A stretch of DNA of 57,680 nt from Oscillospiraceae bacterium. Its GTDB lineage: Bacteria > Bacillota > Clostridia > Oscillospirales > Oscillospiraceae. Positions 49,083 to 57,680 of this stretch are shown one piece after another. The stretch spans positions 1 through 57,680 of the forward strand of contig JAFSEW010000019.1 in assembly GCA_017435525.1 (NCBI GenBank), written 5' to 3'. Under the pieces are notes generated by a model, which saw only the letters and a list, made by a program, of their open reading frames with translations, did no database searches and had not been told where the DNA came from. A program made the translations under genes and the position numbers. How positions within the stretch are numbered: the stretch's first letter is position 1; every line of letters begins with the position of its first letter.

Positions 49083-49358
49083 TTATTTAAATGTATAGCC
49101 GGCAAAGAGCAGCCGCTCCAAAGCAGTGTTGGCCTCTTCATCGGTAAACAGGCCGGTAAACCGCTTATCCACAGCCAGAGCTTCCAGGCTCAGACGCAGC
49201 AGACCCAGCTTCGCCAGATCGTCAAATCCGTCGCTGGTGCGGCTGCCGGTCAGCAGCCGGTGGGCTTGTTTCATCTCGGGCACCGGACGGATCCGCACAC
49301 CGGCCTTGGCCGCAGCTTCCCGGCGCACTTCCAGTTCTGCCAGAAATTTCTCTTCCAT
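49083..49358 (-). CDS. Small unassigned protein coupled to hisS
   Basis: A 91-residue soluble, helical and charged protein with segments MEEKFLAELEVRREAAAKAG and LAKLGLLRLSLEALAVDKRF. No transmembrane region, metal-binding motif or known family is recognisable. The ATG is 2 bases beyond the hisS stop, with GGAGAAG upstream, so it is surely co-transcribed and coupled. The nearness to a tRNA synthetase might mean a translation-related role, but that is a guess. Confidence 0.72.
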   Translation of the reverse strand: MEEKFLAELEVRREAAAKAGVRIRPVPEMKQAHRLLTGSRTSDGFDDLAKLGLLRLSLEALAVDKRFTGLFTDEEANTALERLLFAGYTFK

Positions 49359-49360
49359 GC

Positions 49361-50716
49361 TTACTTCTCCAGGATCACGGGGCCTGCGGTATCTGCCAGG
49401 GTCTTCAGAATGTGTGCGGCAGCCTCCTGCGCAGTAAGCAGCAGCTGCTCACCGGTAGCCATGTTCTTCACGGAGCACTTGCCCTGGGCAATTTCATCCT
49501 CACCCAGCAGCACCACAAAGGGAACGCCCAGTTTATCGGCGTAGCTCATCTTCTGCTTGAACTTCTTCTGCTCGCCGTACAGCTGAACCCGGACACCGTT
49601 GCTGCGCAGCGCCTCTGCCAGGGCAATGGCTGCGGCAGGGTCGCCGGTCATGGGCAGCACCAGGGCATCGGCAGGTGCGCTGGGAAGCTGGGGATTCAGC
49701 AGGCCCTGCTCATCCAGCACATAGAACAGCCGGGTCAGGCCGATGGAAATACCCACGCCGGGCAGCGCCTTGTCAATATAGTAACCGGCCAGATTGTCGT
49801 AGCGGCCACCGGAGCAGACGGAGCCGATTTCGGGATGATCCAGCAGGGTGGTCTCGTACACGGTGCCGGTATAGTAGTCCAGACCTCTTGCGATGGTCAG
49901 ATCCACGGCAAAGTTTTCTTCCGGCACACCGAAAGCTGCCAGATTGGCGGTGACGGCCTTCAGTTCTTCCAGACCCTTGTCGAAGATCTCGTTCTTGCCG
50001 GTGTAGCCCTCCAGGGCTTCGATCACCTGGGCATTGGTGCCGGTAATGGCAATGAACTTCAGAATCTCGTCAGCCTGGGCTTCCTCCAGAGCGCACTCGG
50101 AAAGCAGCAGGGCCTTCACCTTGGCGGGGCCGATCTTATCCAGCTTGTCCACAGTGCGCATAATGTCGCCGCTCTTTTTCGCCAGATCCTGCATGGCGTA
50201 GAAGCCGTTGAGAATCTTACGGTTGTTCACCCGGATCTGGAACCGGTTCAGGCCGAAGCCCTTGAATACCTTATAAATAATAGCGGGGATCTCGGCTTCA
50301 TTGAGAATATCCAGCTTGCCGTCGCCGATGATGTCGATATCCGCCTGATAGAATTCCCGGAAGCGGCCTCTCTGGGCACGCTCGCCACGATAGACCTTGC
50401 TGATCTGATAGCGGCGGAAGGGGAAAGCCAGGTCATTGTAGTGCAGAGCCACATACTTGGCCAGAGGCACAGTCAGGTCGAACCGCAGAGCCAGGTCGCT
50501 GTCACCCTTCTGGAAGCGGTAGATCTGCTTCTCGGTGTCGCCGCCGCCCTTGGCCAGCAGGATCTGGGCATCTTCGATAGCCGGGGTATCCAGGGCTGCA
50601 AAGCCATAGGATGCATAAGTCCGGCGCAGAATGTCCATCATTGTCTCCAGGCGGGCCTGCTTGGCAGGCAGCAGTTCCATGAAACCGGACAGGGTCCGGG
50701 GCTTGATAATATCCAT
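49361..50716 (-). CDS. hisS: Histidyl-tRNA synthetase
   Basis: Charges tRNA-His in the cytoplasm. The 451-residue class II enzyme has motif 2 around KVYRGERAQRGRFREFYQ, LALRFDLTVPLAKY earlier, and the His-specific segment RGLDYYTGTVYE. The C-terminal anticodon domain has GVRVQLYGEQKKFKQKM. AAGGAG precedes the ATG closely. There is no T-box. It most likely lies in the transcript that begins at minD and mgsA, interrupted by an unusual hairpin (50760-50841). Confidence 0.96.
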   Translation of the reverse strand: MDIIKPRTLSGFMELLPAKQARLETMMDILRRTYASYGFAALDTPAIEDAQILLAKGGGDTEKQIYRFQKGDSDLALRFDLTVPLAKYVALHYNDLAFPFRRYQISKVYRGERAQRGRFREFYQADIDIIGDGKLDILNEAEIPAIIYKVFKGFGLNRFQIRVNNRKILNGFYAMQDLAKKSGDIMRTVDKLDKIGPAKVKALLLSECALEEAQADEILKFIAITGTNAQVIEALEGYTGKNEIFDKGLEELKAVTANLAAFGVPEENFAVDLTIARGLDYYTGTVYETTLLDHPEIGSVCSGGRYDNLAGYYIDKALPGVGISIGLTRLFYVLDEQGLLNPQLPSAPADALVLPMTGDPAAAIALAEALRSNGVRVQLYGEQKKFKQKMSYADKLGVPFVVLLGEDEIAQGKCSVKNMATGEQLLLTAQEAAAHILKTLADTAGPVILEK

Positions 50717-50759
50717 ACGTTTCTCTCCTTAAAACAAATGCCGCCCGCCGGTAGCCTGC

Positions 50760-50841
50760 CCAATATCATCCGAACCCGCCTGGAGGTGCGTCAGATCGAC
50801 TCTCCGGCATCTCCCTCAGGAACGGGTTTGGATGATATTGG
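50760..50841 (-). repeat. Long imperfect hairpin between mgsA and hisS
   Basis: CCAATATCATCC(G)AACCCG at 50760-50778 pairs with CGGGTTTGGATGATATTGG at 50823-50841, 19 positions with a single mismatch. The 44-base centre can add pairs (CCTGAGG with CCTCCAGG). No T-run follows, so a terminator is unlikely. It could be a structured RNA affecting hisS, an RNase processing site or a small mobile palindrome. Confidence 0.7.
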
Positions 50842-50867
50842 TCATGCTAAGGTGGGCCTCAGATAAA

Positions 50868-51278
50868 TCAGAATTTCTTGCTGCGCAGCATTTCGCGCCA
50901 ATCCAGGTCGCCTCTCTGCAGACCCATGATCAGCATTTCGGCGCTGGCCAGGTTGGTGGCGATGGGCACATTATGCTTATCGCAATGGCGGATGGTTTCG
51001 ATCATCTGGCTGTCATCCCAGGGATCGGTGGTGTTGGGGTCGGTAAACAGCAGCACCAGGTCAATCTCATTGTAAGCGATCCGGGCATTGATCTGCTGAT
51101 GGCCGCCCTGTTTGTGGCTCAGCAGCAGAGTAATGGGCAGACCCGTATTGTCCGCAATCAGCCGACCGGTGGTTGCGGTGGCGTAAAGGCTGTGCTTGCT
51201 CAGCACACTTTTATAGGCTGTGCAGAACTGCACCATCAGTTCTTTCTTTTTATCGTGGGCAAGAAATGCAATATTCAC
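50868..51278 (-). CDS. mgsA: Methylglyoxal synthase homologue with altered active site
   Basis: The fold family converts dihydroxyacetone phosphate to methylglyoxal. The 136-residue protein aligns end to end with MgsA (MNIAFLAHDKKKELMVQF, then LYATATTGRLIA). But the catalytic GGDQQ reads GGHQQ, and the DPxxxxPHxPD stretch reads DPNTTDPWDDSQ. Catalytic Asp becomes His; the His and second Asp become Trp and Ser. Enzymatic activity is thus doubtful; a sensing role is possible. It lies 24 bases after the minD end. Confidence 0.85.
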   Translation of the reverse strand: MNIAFLAHDKKKELMVQFCTAYKSVLSKHSLYATATTGRLIADNTGLPITLLLSHKQGGHQQINARIAYNEIDLVLLFTDPNTTDPWDDSQMIETIRHCDKHNVPIATNLASAEMLIMGLQRGDLDWREMLRSKKF

Positions 51279-51302
51279 TGTACTTCCTCCTTCGGGAATA
51301 CA

Positions 51303-52037
51303 TTATAACTCCACAGGAACACGCAGCCCCAGGATCCGCATGGCAATGCGGCGGCATGCAGCGGCAGCGCCCTTTTTATTCTTTTTCAGCAGAGGCTTTT
51401 CCATAGCGGCCCGCAGCGTCACCTGGGGATCCTCCGGAACAATGCCCATCAAAGGCAGCCCGGCCCGATCCATGATATCGTCCACCGTCAGCTTCATGGC
51501 AGAAACCATCCGGAGGTTGATCCGGTTGACGATCAGCCGCAGCTCCGGCTTTTCCATGAGTTCCAGCAGCTCGGCAGCTCTGGCCGCATCTCTTACGGAA
51601 GCAGGATCAGCGCCGGACACCAGCAAAATCCGGTCCGCGTAGCGGGCAGCCAGCTGAAAGCCCGCATCAATGCCCGCGGGAGCATCCAGGAAAATATAGC
51701 TGCAGGTCTTTCTTGCCTGCCGCAGCAGATTGCCGAAAACGCTGGGATCAATATGCTCCGGCTGACAGTTCATAGGCGCTGTGAGAAAACGCAGCCCCGG
51801 ATACTCCGGATGCACGGCAGCCTGCTCCAGGGTGTATTCTCCCCGGCAAATGTCCATAAAAGACAGCGCATCCATCTGAGAAATTCCCAAAGAGATATCC
51901 AGATTCCGCAGCCCGATATCGCAGTCGATACACAGCACGCTTTCCCCGAACTCTGCCAGGGCCGTGGCAAGGCCGGCACACACGGAAGTTTTACCGGTTC
52001 CGCCCTTTCCGGACACCACCGCGATCACTTCTCCCAT
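51303..52037 (-). CDS. minD: MinD-like septum-site ATPase
   Basis: A deviant-Walker ATPase of the ParA/MinD class, 244 residues. It has GKGGTGKTSVCAGLATAL (about 10-27) with the signature Lys, CIDCDIGLRNLDISLG, and APAGIDAGFQLA. The C-terminus (AACRRIAMRILGLRV) could form the membrane-targeting amphipathic helix. minC and minE are not adjacent, unlike the usual clostridial order. The ATG at 52037 is preceded by GAGGCGG; the extra upstream codons are not used. Placement of the division site or another polar cargo is the expected role. Confidence 0.87.
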   Translation of the reverse strand: MGEVIAVVSGKGGTGKTSVCAGLATALAEFGESVLCIDCDIGLRNLDISLGISQMDALSFMDICRGEYTLEQAAVHPEYPGLRFLTAPMNCQPEHIDPSVFGNLLRQARKTCSYIFLDAPAGIDAGFQLAARYADRILLVSGADPASVRDAARAAELLELMEKPELRLIVNRINLRMVSAMKLTVDDIMDRAGLPLMGIVPEDPQVTLRAAMEKPLLKKNKKGAAAACRRIAMRILGLRVPVEL

Positions 52038-52070
52038 GCACACACCGCCTCTATCATAAAATACAGCCTC

Positions 52071-52099
52071 ATTATAAAGCAATATCGCACAAAAGTAAA
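52071..52099 (-). promoter_or_regulatory. Promoter of the minD-mgsA-hisS transcript
   Basis: On the minus strand TTTACT, 17 bases, then perfect TATAAT, 33 bases upstream of the minD start. The remaining 150 bases towards the groES promoter (about 52100-52250) show nothing else. Confidence 0.65.
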
Positions 52100-52254
52100 G
52101 AGGAAATCAAGCTGTTTTTCCATGTATTTCATCATTTTTCACAAACCCTTTCCATTTCCTCCCAGAGGATACCATGTCCGTTTTTCCCCGGCAGGCCCGG
52201 AACGGCTTGAGGCAGCTATTCATAAATTATTTACGGAAAACGCCCTTTTCCCTC

Positions 52255-52313
52255 TTGCTTTTTCGGAAAGCTTACGCTATTATATATTAGCACTCAGATA
52301 AATGGAGTGCTAA
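52255..52313 (+). promoter_or_regulatory. groESL promoter with perfect CIRCE operator
   Basis: TTGCTT and TATTAT are separated by 17 bases (52255-52283). TTAGCACTC (52287-52295), a 9-base spacer and GAGTGCTAA (52305-52313) follow immediately, the exact consensus binding site of the heat-shock repressor HrcA. It covers the transcription start. Confidence 0.97.
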
Positions 52314-52374
52314 TATCTTTCATAGATACAGGCGGCGCAAGCCGCGGTCTAAATAATTCGCTGGAGGAACTGTT

Positions 52375-52650
52375 ATGAAACTGAAGCCCATGGCAGACAA
52401 CGTTCTGCTGAAGCAGCATGAGGCCGCTGAAACCACCGTTTCCGGCATCATCCTGGCCACCACCAACAAAGAGAAGCCCGCTATCTACGAAGTCGTGTCC
52501 GTCGGCCCCGGCACCAAGGATGTGACCATGGCCGTTGCCGCAGGCGACAAGGTCGTTGTGAGCAAGTTCACCGGTACCGATATCAAGCTGGACGGCGAGG
52601 AATACAAGTTTGTCAAGCACGACGATATTCTGGCTGTCGTCACCGACTAA
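52375..52650 (+). CDS. groES: Co-chaperonin GroES
   Basis: GroES caps the GroEL folding chamber. The 91-residue protein has the N-terminal LKPMADNVLLKQHEAAETT (about 2-20), the mobile loop TVSGIILATTNKEKP, VVSVGPGTKD, and the C-terminal YKFVKHDDILAVV. The length is normal. GGAGGA precedes the start. First gene of groESL, with 18 bases to groEL, under CIRCE/HrcA control. Confidence 0.97.
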   Translation: MKLKPMADNVLLKQHEAAETTVSGIILATTNKEKPAIYEVVSVGPGTKDVTMAVAAGDKVVVSKFTGTDIKLDGEEYKFVKHDDILAVVTD

Positions 52651-54300
<1,650 letters not shown>

Positions 54301-54313
54301 GAAACCAAACAAA

Positions 54314-54349
54314 AGTCCGGAAGGCTGTGCCTTCCGGACTCTTCTTTTT
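54314..54349 (+). terminator. Terminator of groESL
   Basis: An 11-base stem AGTCCGGAAGG/CCTTCCGGACT with loop CTGTG, followed by CTTCTTTTT. It reaches the end of the convergent RraA-like gene; the minus side has weak T-rich sequence. Confidence 0.88.
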
Positions 54350-55025
54350 AAATATCGTTGCAGCCCAGTTTGCGCAGGGTTTCATCCACCCAGGGGCGGG
54401 TATAGGTACCGTCGCGCTCCATGAGGGCCATGATCTTCTCTTCCTTTTCCTGCACAGCCTTTGCCGCTGCTATCAGCGCCGGAGCATCCGCAGGATCTAC
54501 GGCAATGACGCCGTCGCGGTCGCCCAGAATAATGTCGCCGGGTTTGATTACCTTGCCGCCCACCTGAATCACAGTGCCGATCTCGCCGGGGCCGTTCTTA
54601 TAGGGGCCGTTGGGGGTGCTGCCCTTGGCGTAAATTGCCATATCCGTCAGACTTTCCAGATAGTCGGTATCCCGGACGCAGCCATCCACCACGATGCCCG
54701 CCACGCCCCGGATGCGGCAGTATTTGGCCATGATCTCACCGAAAATGGCACGGGTTTCCCCGCCCCCGGCATCGATCATTACCACATCGCCGGGCTTCAC
54801 CAGATCCAGGGCCTTGTGGAACAGCAGATTGTCGCCCTCCGGCACCCGGACAGTAAACGCAACACCTGCCAGCCGGGTCTGATTCAGAGGCCGGATGGAC
54901 GAATGGATGGCCGCGGTGCGGTCCATGCAGTCGTCGATATTTGCCACGGGGAATTCCTTCAGGGCCTCCACCAGCGCCCAATCCGGGCGTTCATAATTCA
55001 AGTTGATCTTGCAGCCAATAGCCAT
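54348..55025 (-). CDS. RraA/HMG aldolase-fold protein
   Basis: A 225-residue protein of the RraA fold, which includes RNase E inhibitor-like proteins, oxaloacetate decarboxylases and 4-hydroxy-4-methyl-2-oxoglutarate aldolases. It has VANIDDCMDRTAAI near the N-terminus, GDVVMIDAGGGETRAIFGE (about 81-99, with the metal-site residues), GVAGIVVDGCVRD and GDIILGDRDGVIAV. Firmicutes lack RNase E of the classic type, so an aldolase or decarboxylase role is more likely. I choose ATG at 55025, as the ATG at 55031 is too close to AAGGAGG. LysR is upstream. Confidence 0.82.
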   Translation of the reverse strand: MAIGCKINLNYERPDWALVEALKEFPVANIDDCMDRTAAIHSSIRPLNQTRLAGVAFTVRVPEGDNLLFHKALDLVKPGDVVMIDAGGGETRAIFGEIMAKYCRIRGVAGIVVDGCVRDTDYLESLTDMAIYAKGSTPNGPYKNGPGEIGTVIQVGGKVIKPGDIILGDRDGVIAVDPADAPALIAAAKAVQEKEEKIMALMERDGTYTRPWVDETLRKLGCNDI

Positions 55026-55057
55026 AGCCATGCCTCCTTCAGGAAGATCTTTCCTTT

Positions 55058-55086
55058 AAGATATCCCCTGATTTTCTGAAAGTCAA
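55058..55086 (-). promoter_or_regulatory. Promoter of the RraA-like gene
   Basis: On the minus strand TTGACT, 17 bases, TATCTT, 33 bases upstream of the start codon, within the 69-base gap after the LysR gene. Confidence 0.6.
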
Positions 55087-55094
55087 CTGCAGGT

Positions 55095-55997
55095 TTATCT
55101 GTTTTGCGGATCGGTCTTTTCTTTTTCCAAAGTACGGATGGTTTTCACCAGTTCTTCGCCGAAGCCCCAGACGGGCGGCTCCAGCCATTTATCGTAGAGG
55201 ATGCACATATAAAGGGCCTGATGCCAGTTTTTTACCGGCAGGAACCGGATGCCGGGATAGTCCCGGACGCAATCCTCCGAAATCAGGCAGATGCCGATGC
55301 CCGCCGCCACCAGATCAAAGGCTGCCTGGGCGGAATTAACGGTGCAAACCACATTTTCTTCCGCCGGTACACCGCTGGCCCACTGGCTGAAAGGACTTTT
55401 CATATCATACTGGAACGCGATCTGGGGTTCCTGAGAGATCTGCTGGGGAACCAGAAACGGCTCCTTGCGCAGCGGGTGCTTCTGGGGCAGCGCCACCCAG
55501 CTGCTGCGCAGTCCCAGGCGGCGGAAGTGCAGACTTCTGTCCCGGTTGGTATCATTGACAATGGCCATATCCAGTTTTTCCTGGCGCACCAAATCCATCA
55601 GTTCTTCCGCCGAGCTTTCCGTAATGTGGAAATGAATCCGCGCATTATGCTGCATCGTCTGGGAAATGCTCTGTGCCACCGTTCCGTGCAGCGTGCCGGA
55701 CACCACGCCCAGCCGGATCACCACCGGAGCGCTGGCGCTGCTGTCACGCAGGGTCATGGAGGCGTTGTTCAGCTCCCGCAGTGCCATATCCACTTTCTCC
55801 TGAAAATAGCGGCCTTCTTCCGTCAGGCGGATATTCCGGCCTGTTTTTTCAAAAAGTTTCACGCCGCCCAGCTCATCTTCCAGATGGTGAATGGCACTGC
55901 TGAGGGAGGGTTGAGAAATACCCAGCCGGGCCGCAGCCAAAGTATAGTGCTCCACCTGGGCCAGCACGGAAAAATATCGCAGATAATTGTAGTTCAT
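55095..55997 (-). CDS. LysR-family transcriptional regulator
   Basis: A 300-residue LysR protein: N-terminal winged helix (LRYFSVLAQVEHYTLAAARLG in two parts, then ISQPSLSSAIHHLEDELG, about 5-43) and a periplasmic-binding-fold effector domain (about 90-290). The effector domain resembles the CysB/CynR class, with VVIRLGVVSGTLHG at the start. The ATG at 55997 has GAGG at 7-base spacing; a GTG two codons earlier is too close. It is divergent from the trigger-factor gene and next to the RraA-like gene, which is a probable target. Confidence 0.9.
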   Translation of the reverse strand: MNYNYLRYFSVLAQVEHYTLAAARLGISQPSLSSAIHHLEDELGGVKLFEKTGRNIRLTEEGRYFQEKVDMALRELNNASMTLRDSSASAPVVIRLGVVSGTLHGTVAQSISQTMQHNARIHFHITESSAEELMDLVRQEKLDMAIVNDTNRDRSLHFRRLGLRSSWVALPQKHPLRKEPFLVPQQISQEPQIAFQYDMKSPFSQWASGVPAEENVVCTVNSAQAAFDLVAAGIGICLISEDCVRDYPGIRFLPVKNWHQALYMCILYDKWLEPPVWGFGEELVKTIRTLEKEKTDPQNR

Positions 55998-56010
55998 GCC
56001 CACACCTCAA

Positions 56011-56078
56011 TCTATAGATAAAATCTATGAATAAAATATCATAACTATATTGGTTTTTGCAAGAAAAACTTGTATAAT
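56011..56078. promoter_or_regulatory. Divergent promoter region of lysR and the trigger-factor gene
   Basis: On the plus strand TTGGTT, 17 bases, TATAAT (56050-56078). On the minus strand TTGCAA, 16 bases, GATATT, or TTTCTT, 17 bases, TATGAT, overlap it. Between them TCTATAGA and TCTATGA repeat at 13-base distance (56011-56030), which may be LysR binding half-sites. Confidence 0.5.
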
Positions 56079-56165
56079 TCTCAAGGCTTGGGTAATTATT
56101 CCAGCCTTCTGTTAAAAAAGCAGCAGCTTTCTTACCGGATTTTCCAAAAAAGCAGCAATCAGTCA

Positions 56166-56194
56166 TTGCCTTTTTGTGAAAACCATGCTAAAAT
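56166..56194 (+). promoter_or_regulatory. Second promoter of the trigger-factor gene
   Basis: TTGCCT, 17 bases, TAAAAT, 56 bases upstream of the start codon. Between the two promoters a leader hairpin AAGGCTTGG/CCAGCCTT occurs at about 56083-56108. Confidence 0.55.
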
Positions 56195-56249
56195 TCTAGG
56201 TGGGGGACCAGGCAACCGCCTTTCTCCAAATACGGATTTGAGGTTTATC

Positions 56250-57194
56250 ATGAGCTTTACTTATAAAGGTCTGCAAGCAAAACATAACAGACACATCGTT
56301 ACCGAAGAGGAAATTCAGCGCCACCTGCTGCGGCTGCAGCAGCAGAATCCCCGGATCGCTTCCATCAAGGATCGCCCCACCGAGAAGGGCGATGAAGTGG
56401 TTTTGGATTACGCAGGCTACTGCGATGGCGTACAGTTCGCCGGCGGCACCGCACAGAACCAGACTTTGGTACTGGGCAGCGGCATGTTTATTCCCGGCTT
56501 TGAAGAGCAGCTGCTGGACAAGGTTCCTGAAGAGCCTGTTGTGGTGAAGGTCACCTTCCCCAAGCAGTACCACTCTGAAGAACTGGCCGGTAAGGACGCT
56601 GAGTTCCACTGCACCATCCATGAAATCCGGGTCAAGACTCCCTACGAGCTGGACGATATTTTCGCACAGGAAGTGGGCGGCTTCTACACCCTGGAAGAAA
56701 TGAAAGAGAATCTGGCCAAGAGCCTGCAGGAATACACCGACGAGCGGGGTGAGATGGACCTGCAGGACCGTCTGCTGCGGCAGGCTGCCGCCACACTGGA
56801 GTTCACCGTGGACCCCGAAACTCTGGAAAAGGCTGTGAACGAGCAGCTGCAGAATATGGAAGCCCAGCTGAAGCAGCAGGGTCTGACTCTGGAAATGTAC
56901 TGCAGCTTCATGCAGACTACCGTGGAAGATCTGCGCAAGGACGCTTACCCCGCCGCAGAAGCTGCACTGCGCAACCAGGCTGCCATTGAGAGAATCGTGG
57001 CGCTGGAAAACCTGGAGGCTACCCAGGAAGAAATCGGCCAGGCGCTGGCTGTCATCGCCCGGCAGAACAAGCTGACCATCGAAGACCTGAAGGACTACTA
57101 CGACGAGGAATTCGAAAAGGCAGTGCTGAAGAGTGTGCTCACCAGTAAGGTCATGCGTTTCATCCGGGACGCAGCTGATGTTACGGTAGTATAA
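56250..57194 (+). CDS. Trigger factor-like chaperone without ribosome-binding domain
   Basis: A 314-residue cytoplasmic peptidyl-prolyl isomerase and chaperone. The N-terminal stretch ([20 protein letters not shown]) matches the linker that precedes the FKBP domain in trigger factor. The FKBP domain follows at about 38-130 ([49 protein letters not shown]), then a helical substrate-binding region to the end. The ribosome-docking domain with its GFRxGK loop, about 110 residues in normal trigger factor, is missing. ATG at 56250 has GAGG at 6-base spacing; no coding similarity continues upstream. Confidence 0.85.
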   Translation: MSFTYKGLQAKHNRHIVTEEEIQRHLLRLQQQNPRIASIKDRPTEKGDEVVLDYAGYCDGVQFAGGTAQNQTLVLGSGMFIPGFEEQLLDKVPEEPVVVKVTFPKQYHSEELAGKDAEFHCTIHEIRVKTPYELDDIFAQEVGGFYTLEEMKENLAKSLQEYTDERGEMDLQDRLLRQAAATLEFTVDPETLEKAVNEQLQNMEAQLKQQGLTLEMYCSFMQTTVEDLRKDAYPAAEAALRNQAAIERIVALENLEATQEEIGQALAVIARQNKLTIEDLKDYYDEEFEKAVLKSVLTSKVMRFIRDAADVTVV

Positions 57195-57243
57195 TAGAAA
57201 AATATTGTGCCGAAAGGCACCAAAATTAAGGAGGAACCCCATT

Positions 57244-57680
57244 ATGGCAATCGTTTTTGACGAGAATGGCAAGTACGTAGACGCGAATGGCATCGTAAAG
57301 CTGGATCCTTCCCAGTTCGCTGACTGGCAGATCGCTGAAGAAGCCGAAAAGACCCTGCCCCCCGTGGACTTTTTCCGCGAGAAGCTGGGCCTGCTGGAAG
57401 ATGAGATCATCCCCTACGGCAAGACCCCCAAGATCGACTTCATCAAGGTTATGAACCGTCTGAAGGACAAGCCCGACGGCAAGTTCATCGAGGTTACCGC
57501 TGTTACCCCCACCCCCTTCGGTGAAGGTAAGTCCACCGTTTCTCTGGGTCTGATCGAAGGCCTGGGCTACATCGGCAAGAACGCAGGCGGCGCTCTGCGT
57601 CAGCCCTCCGGCGGCCCCACCATGAACGTTAAGGGTACCGCAGCCGGCGGCGGCAACGCTCTGCTGATGCCCATGACCGA
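57244..57680 (+). CDS. fhs: Formate-tetrahydrofolate ligase (5' part, cut by window end)
   Basis: The enzyme makes 10-formyl-tetrahydrofolate from formate with ATP. Only 145 residues are inside the window. The nucleotide-binding [13 protein letters not shown] (about 85-97) and [17 protein letters not shown] are unmistakable family features. The first 45 residues ([16 protein letters not shown], then [12 protein letters not shown]) differ from the usual short N-terminus. AAGGAGG precedes the ATG at 57244. It is 49 bases after the trigger-factor gene, which may be co-transcribed. Role: one-carbon metabolism. Confidence 0.93.
   Translation, partial: MAIVFDENGKYVDANGIVKLDPSQFADWQIAEEAEKTLPPVDFFREKLGLLEDEIIPYGKTPKIDFIKVMNRLKDKPDGKFIEVTAVTPTPFGEGKSTVSLGLIEGLGYIGKNAGGALRQPSGGPTMNVKGTAAGGGNALLMPMT

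Noticed and set aside
50717-50867. T-box or histidine attenuator upstream of hisS
   Set aside because: No GGTGG-CCGCG antiterminator, no specifier loop, no run of His codons and no terminator U-run. Only a hairpin is visible.

Overview
The window looks like a chromosomal segment of a GC-rich, strictly anaerobic, Gram-positive gut Clostridium, most likely of the order Oscillospirales. The signs are a sodium/proton-pumping Rnf complex, a T-box in front of metG, a perfect CIRCE element in front of groESL, a formate-tetrahydrofolate ligase, a lysozyme-type GH25 enzyme, strong AGGAGG ribosome binding sites and no outer-membrane functions. Intergenic spaces carry palindromic repeats of a kind I associate with this group. 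The placement is inference from gene content; no rRNA or tRNA gene is present.

Layout. 1-5.5 kb: rnfCDGEAB operon (minus strand). 5.5-6.9 kb: a HAD-IIA phosphatase, a possible 33-codon small ORF and a MITE-like palindromic element. 6.9-13.3 kb: a heterodimeric ABC exporter, a MerR-type regulator with C-terminal membrane helices, and a cardiolipin synthase in lower-GC DNA. 13.4-15.7 kb: metG with its T-box. 15.7-25.8 kb: a compact ethanolamine-utilisation microcompartment operon, eutG-A-B-C-L-E-M-T-pduL-(unknown)-eutN-eutH, tightly overlapped and without the usual EutVW regulators. 25.9-27.8 kb: an acetyltransferase paired with an unassigned Cys/His NlpC/P60-like protein. 27.8-30.7 kb: a two-component system with a likely autoregulatory operator. 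31-32.8 kb: split transketolase. 33-41.2 kb: amino-sugar and PTS region (HAD phosphatase, nagA, nagB, cutC, a NagE-like IIBC, ptsH, ptsI, a crr-like IIA). 41.4-45.5 kb: a TIM-barrel-like protein, an AT-richer XRE/small-protein module, GH25 lysozyme and an MFS transporter. 45.6-48 kb: a GH2 glycosidase and GDPD. 48-52 kb: minD, mgsA, hisS, a small unknown gene, lrgA and lrgB (minus strand). 52.3-57.7 kb: groESL, an RraA-like protein with a LysR regulator, a trigger factor without its ribosome-binding domain, and the 5' part of fhs.

How the genes fit together. Ethanolamine would be split by EutBC inside a shell of EutM, EutL and EutN. Acetaldehyde then goes to ethanol (EutG) or to acetyl-CoA (EutE) and acetyl-phosphate (PduL); EutA and EutT maintain the cobalamin enzyme. 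GlcNAc imported by the PTS would be converted by NagA and NagB to fructose-6-phosphate, feeding glycolysis and the split transketolase. Rnf links reduced ferredoxin to NAD+ and an ion gradient.

The most notable signals are: an HPr with Arg in place of the regulatory Ser46; an MgsA homologue whose catalytic residues are replaced; a headless trigger factor; the regulator-poor eut operon with a candidate C-terminal encapsulation tail on EutE; the NlpC/P60-like protein with its acetyltransferase; and several families of palindromic or tandem intergenic repeats.
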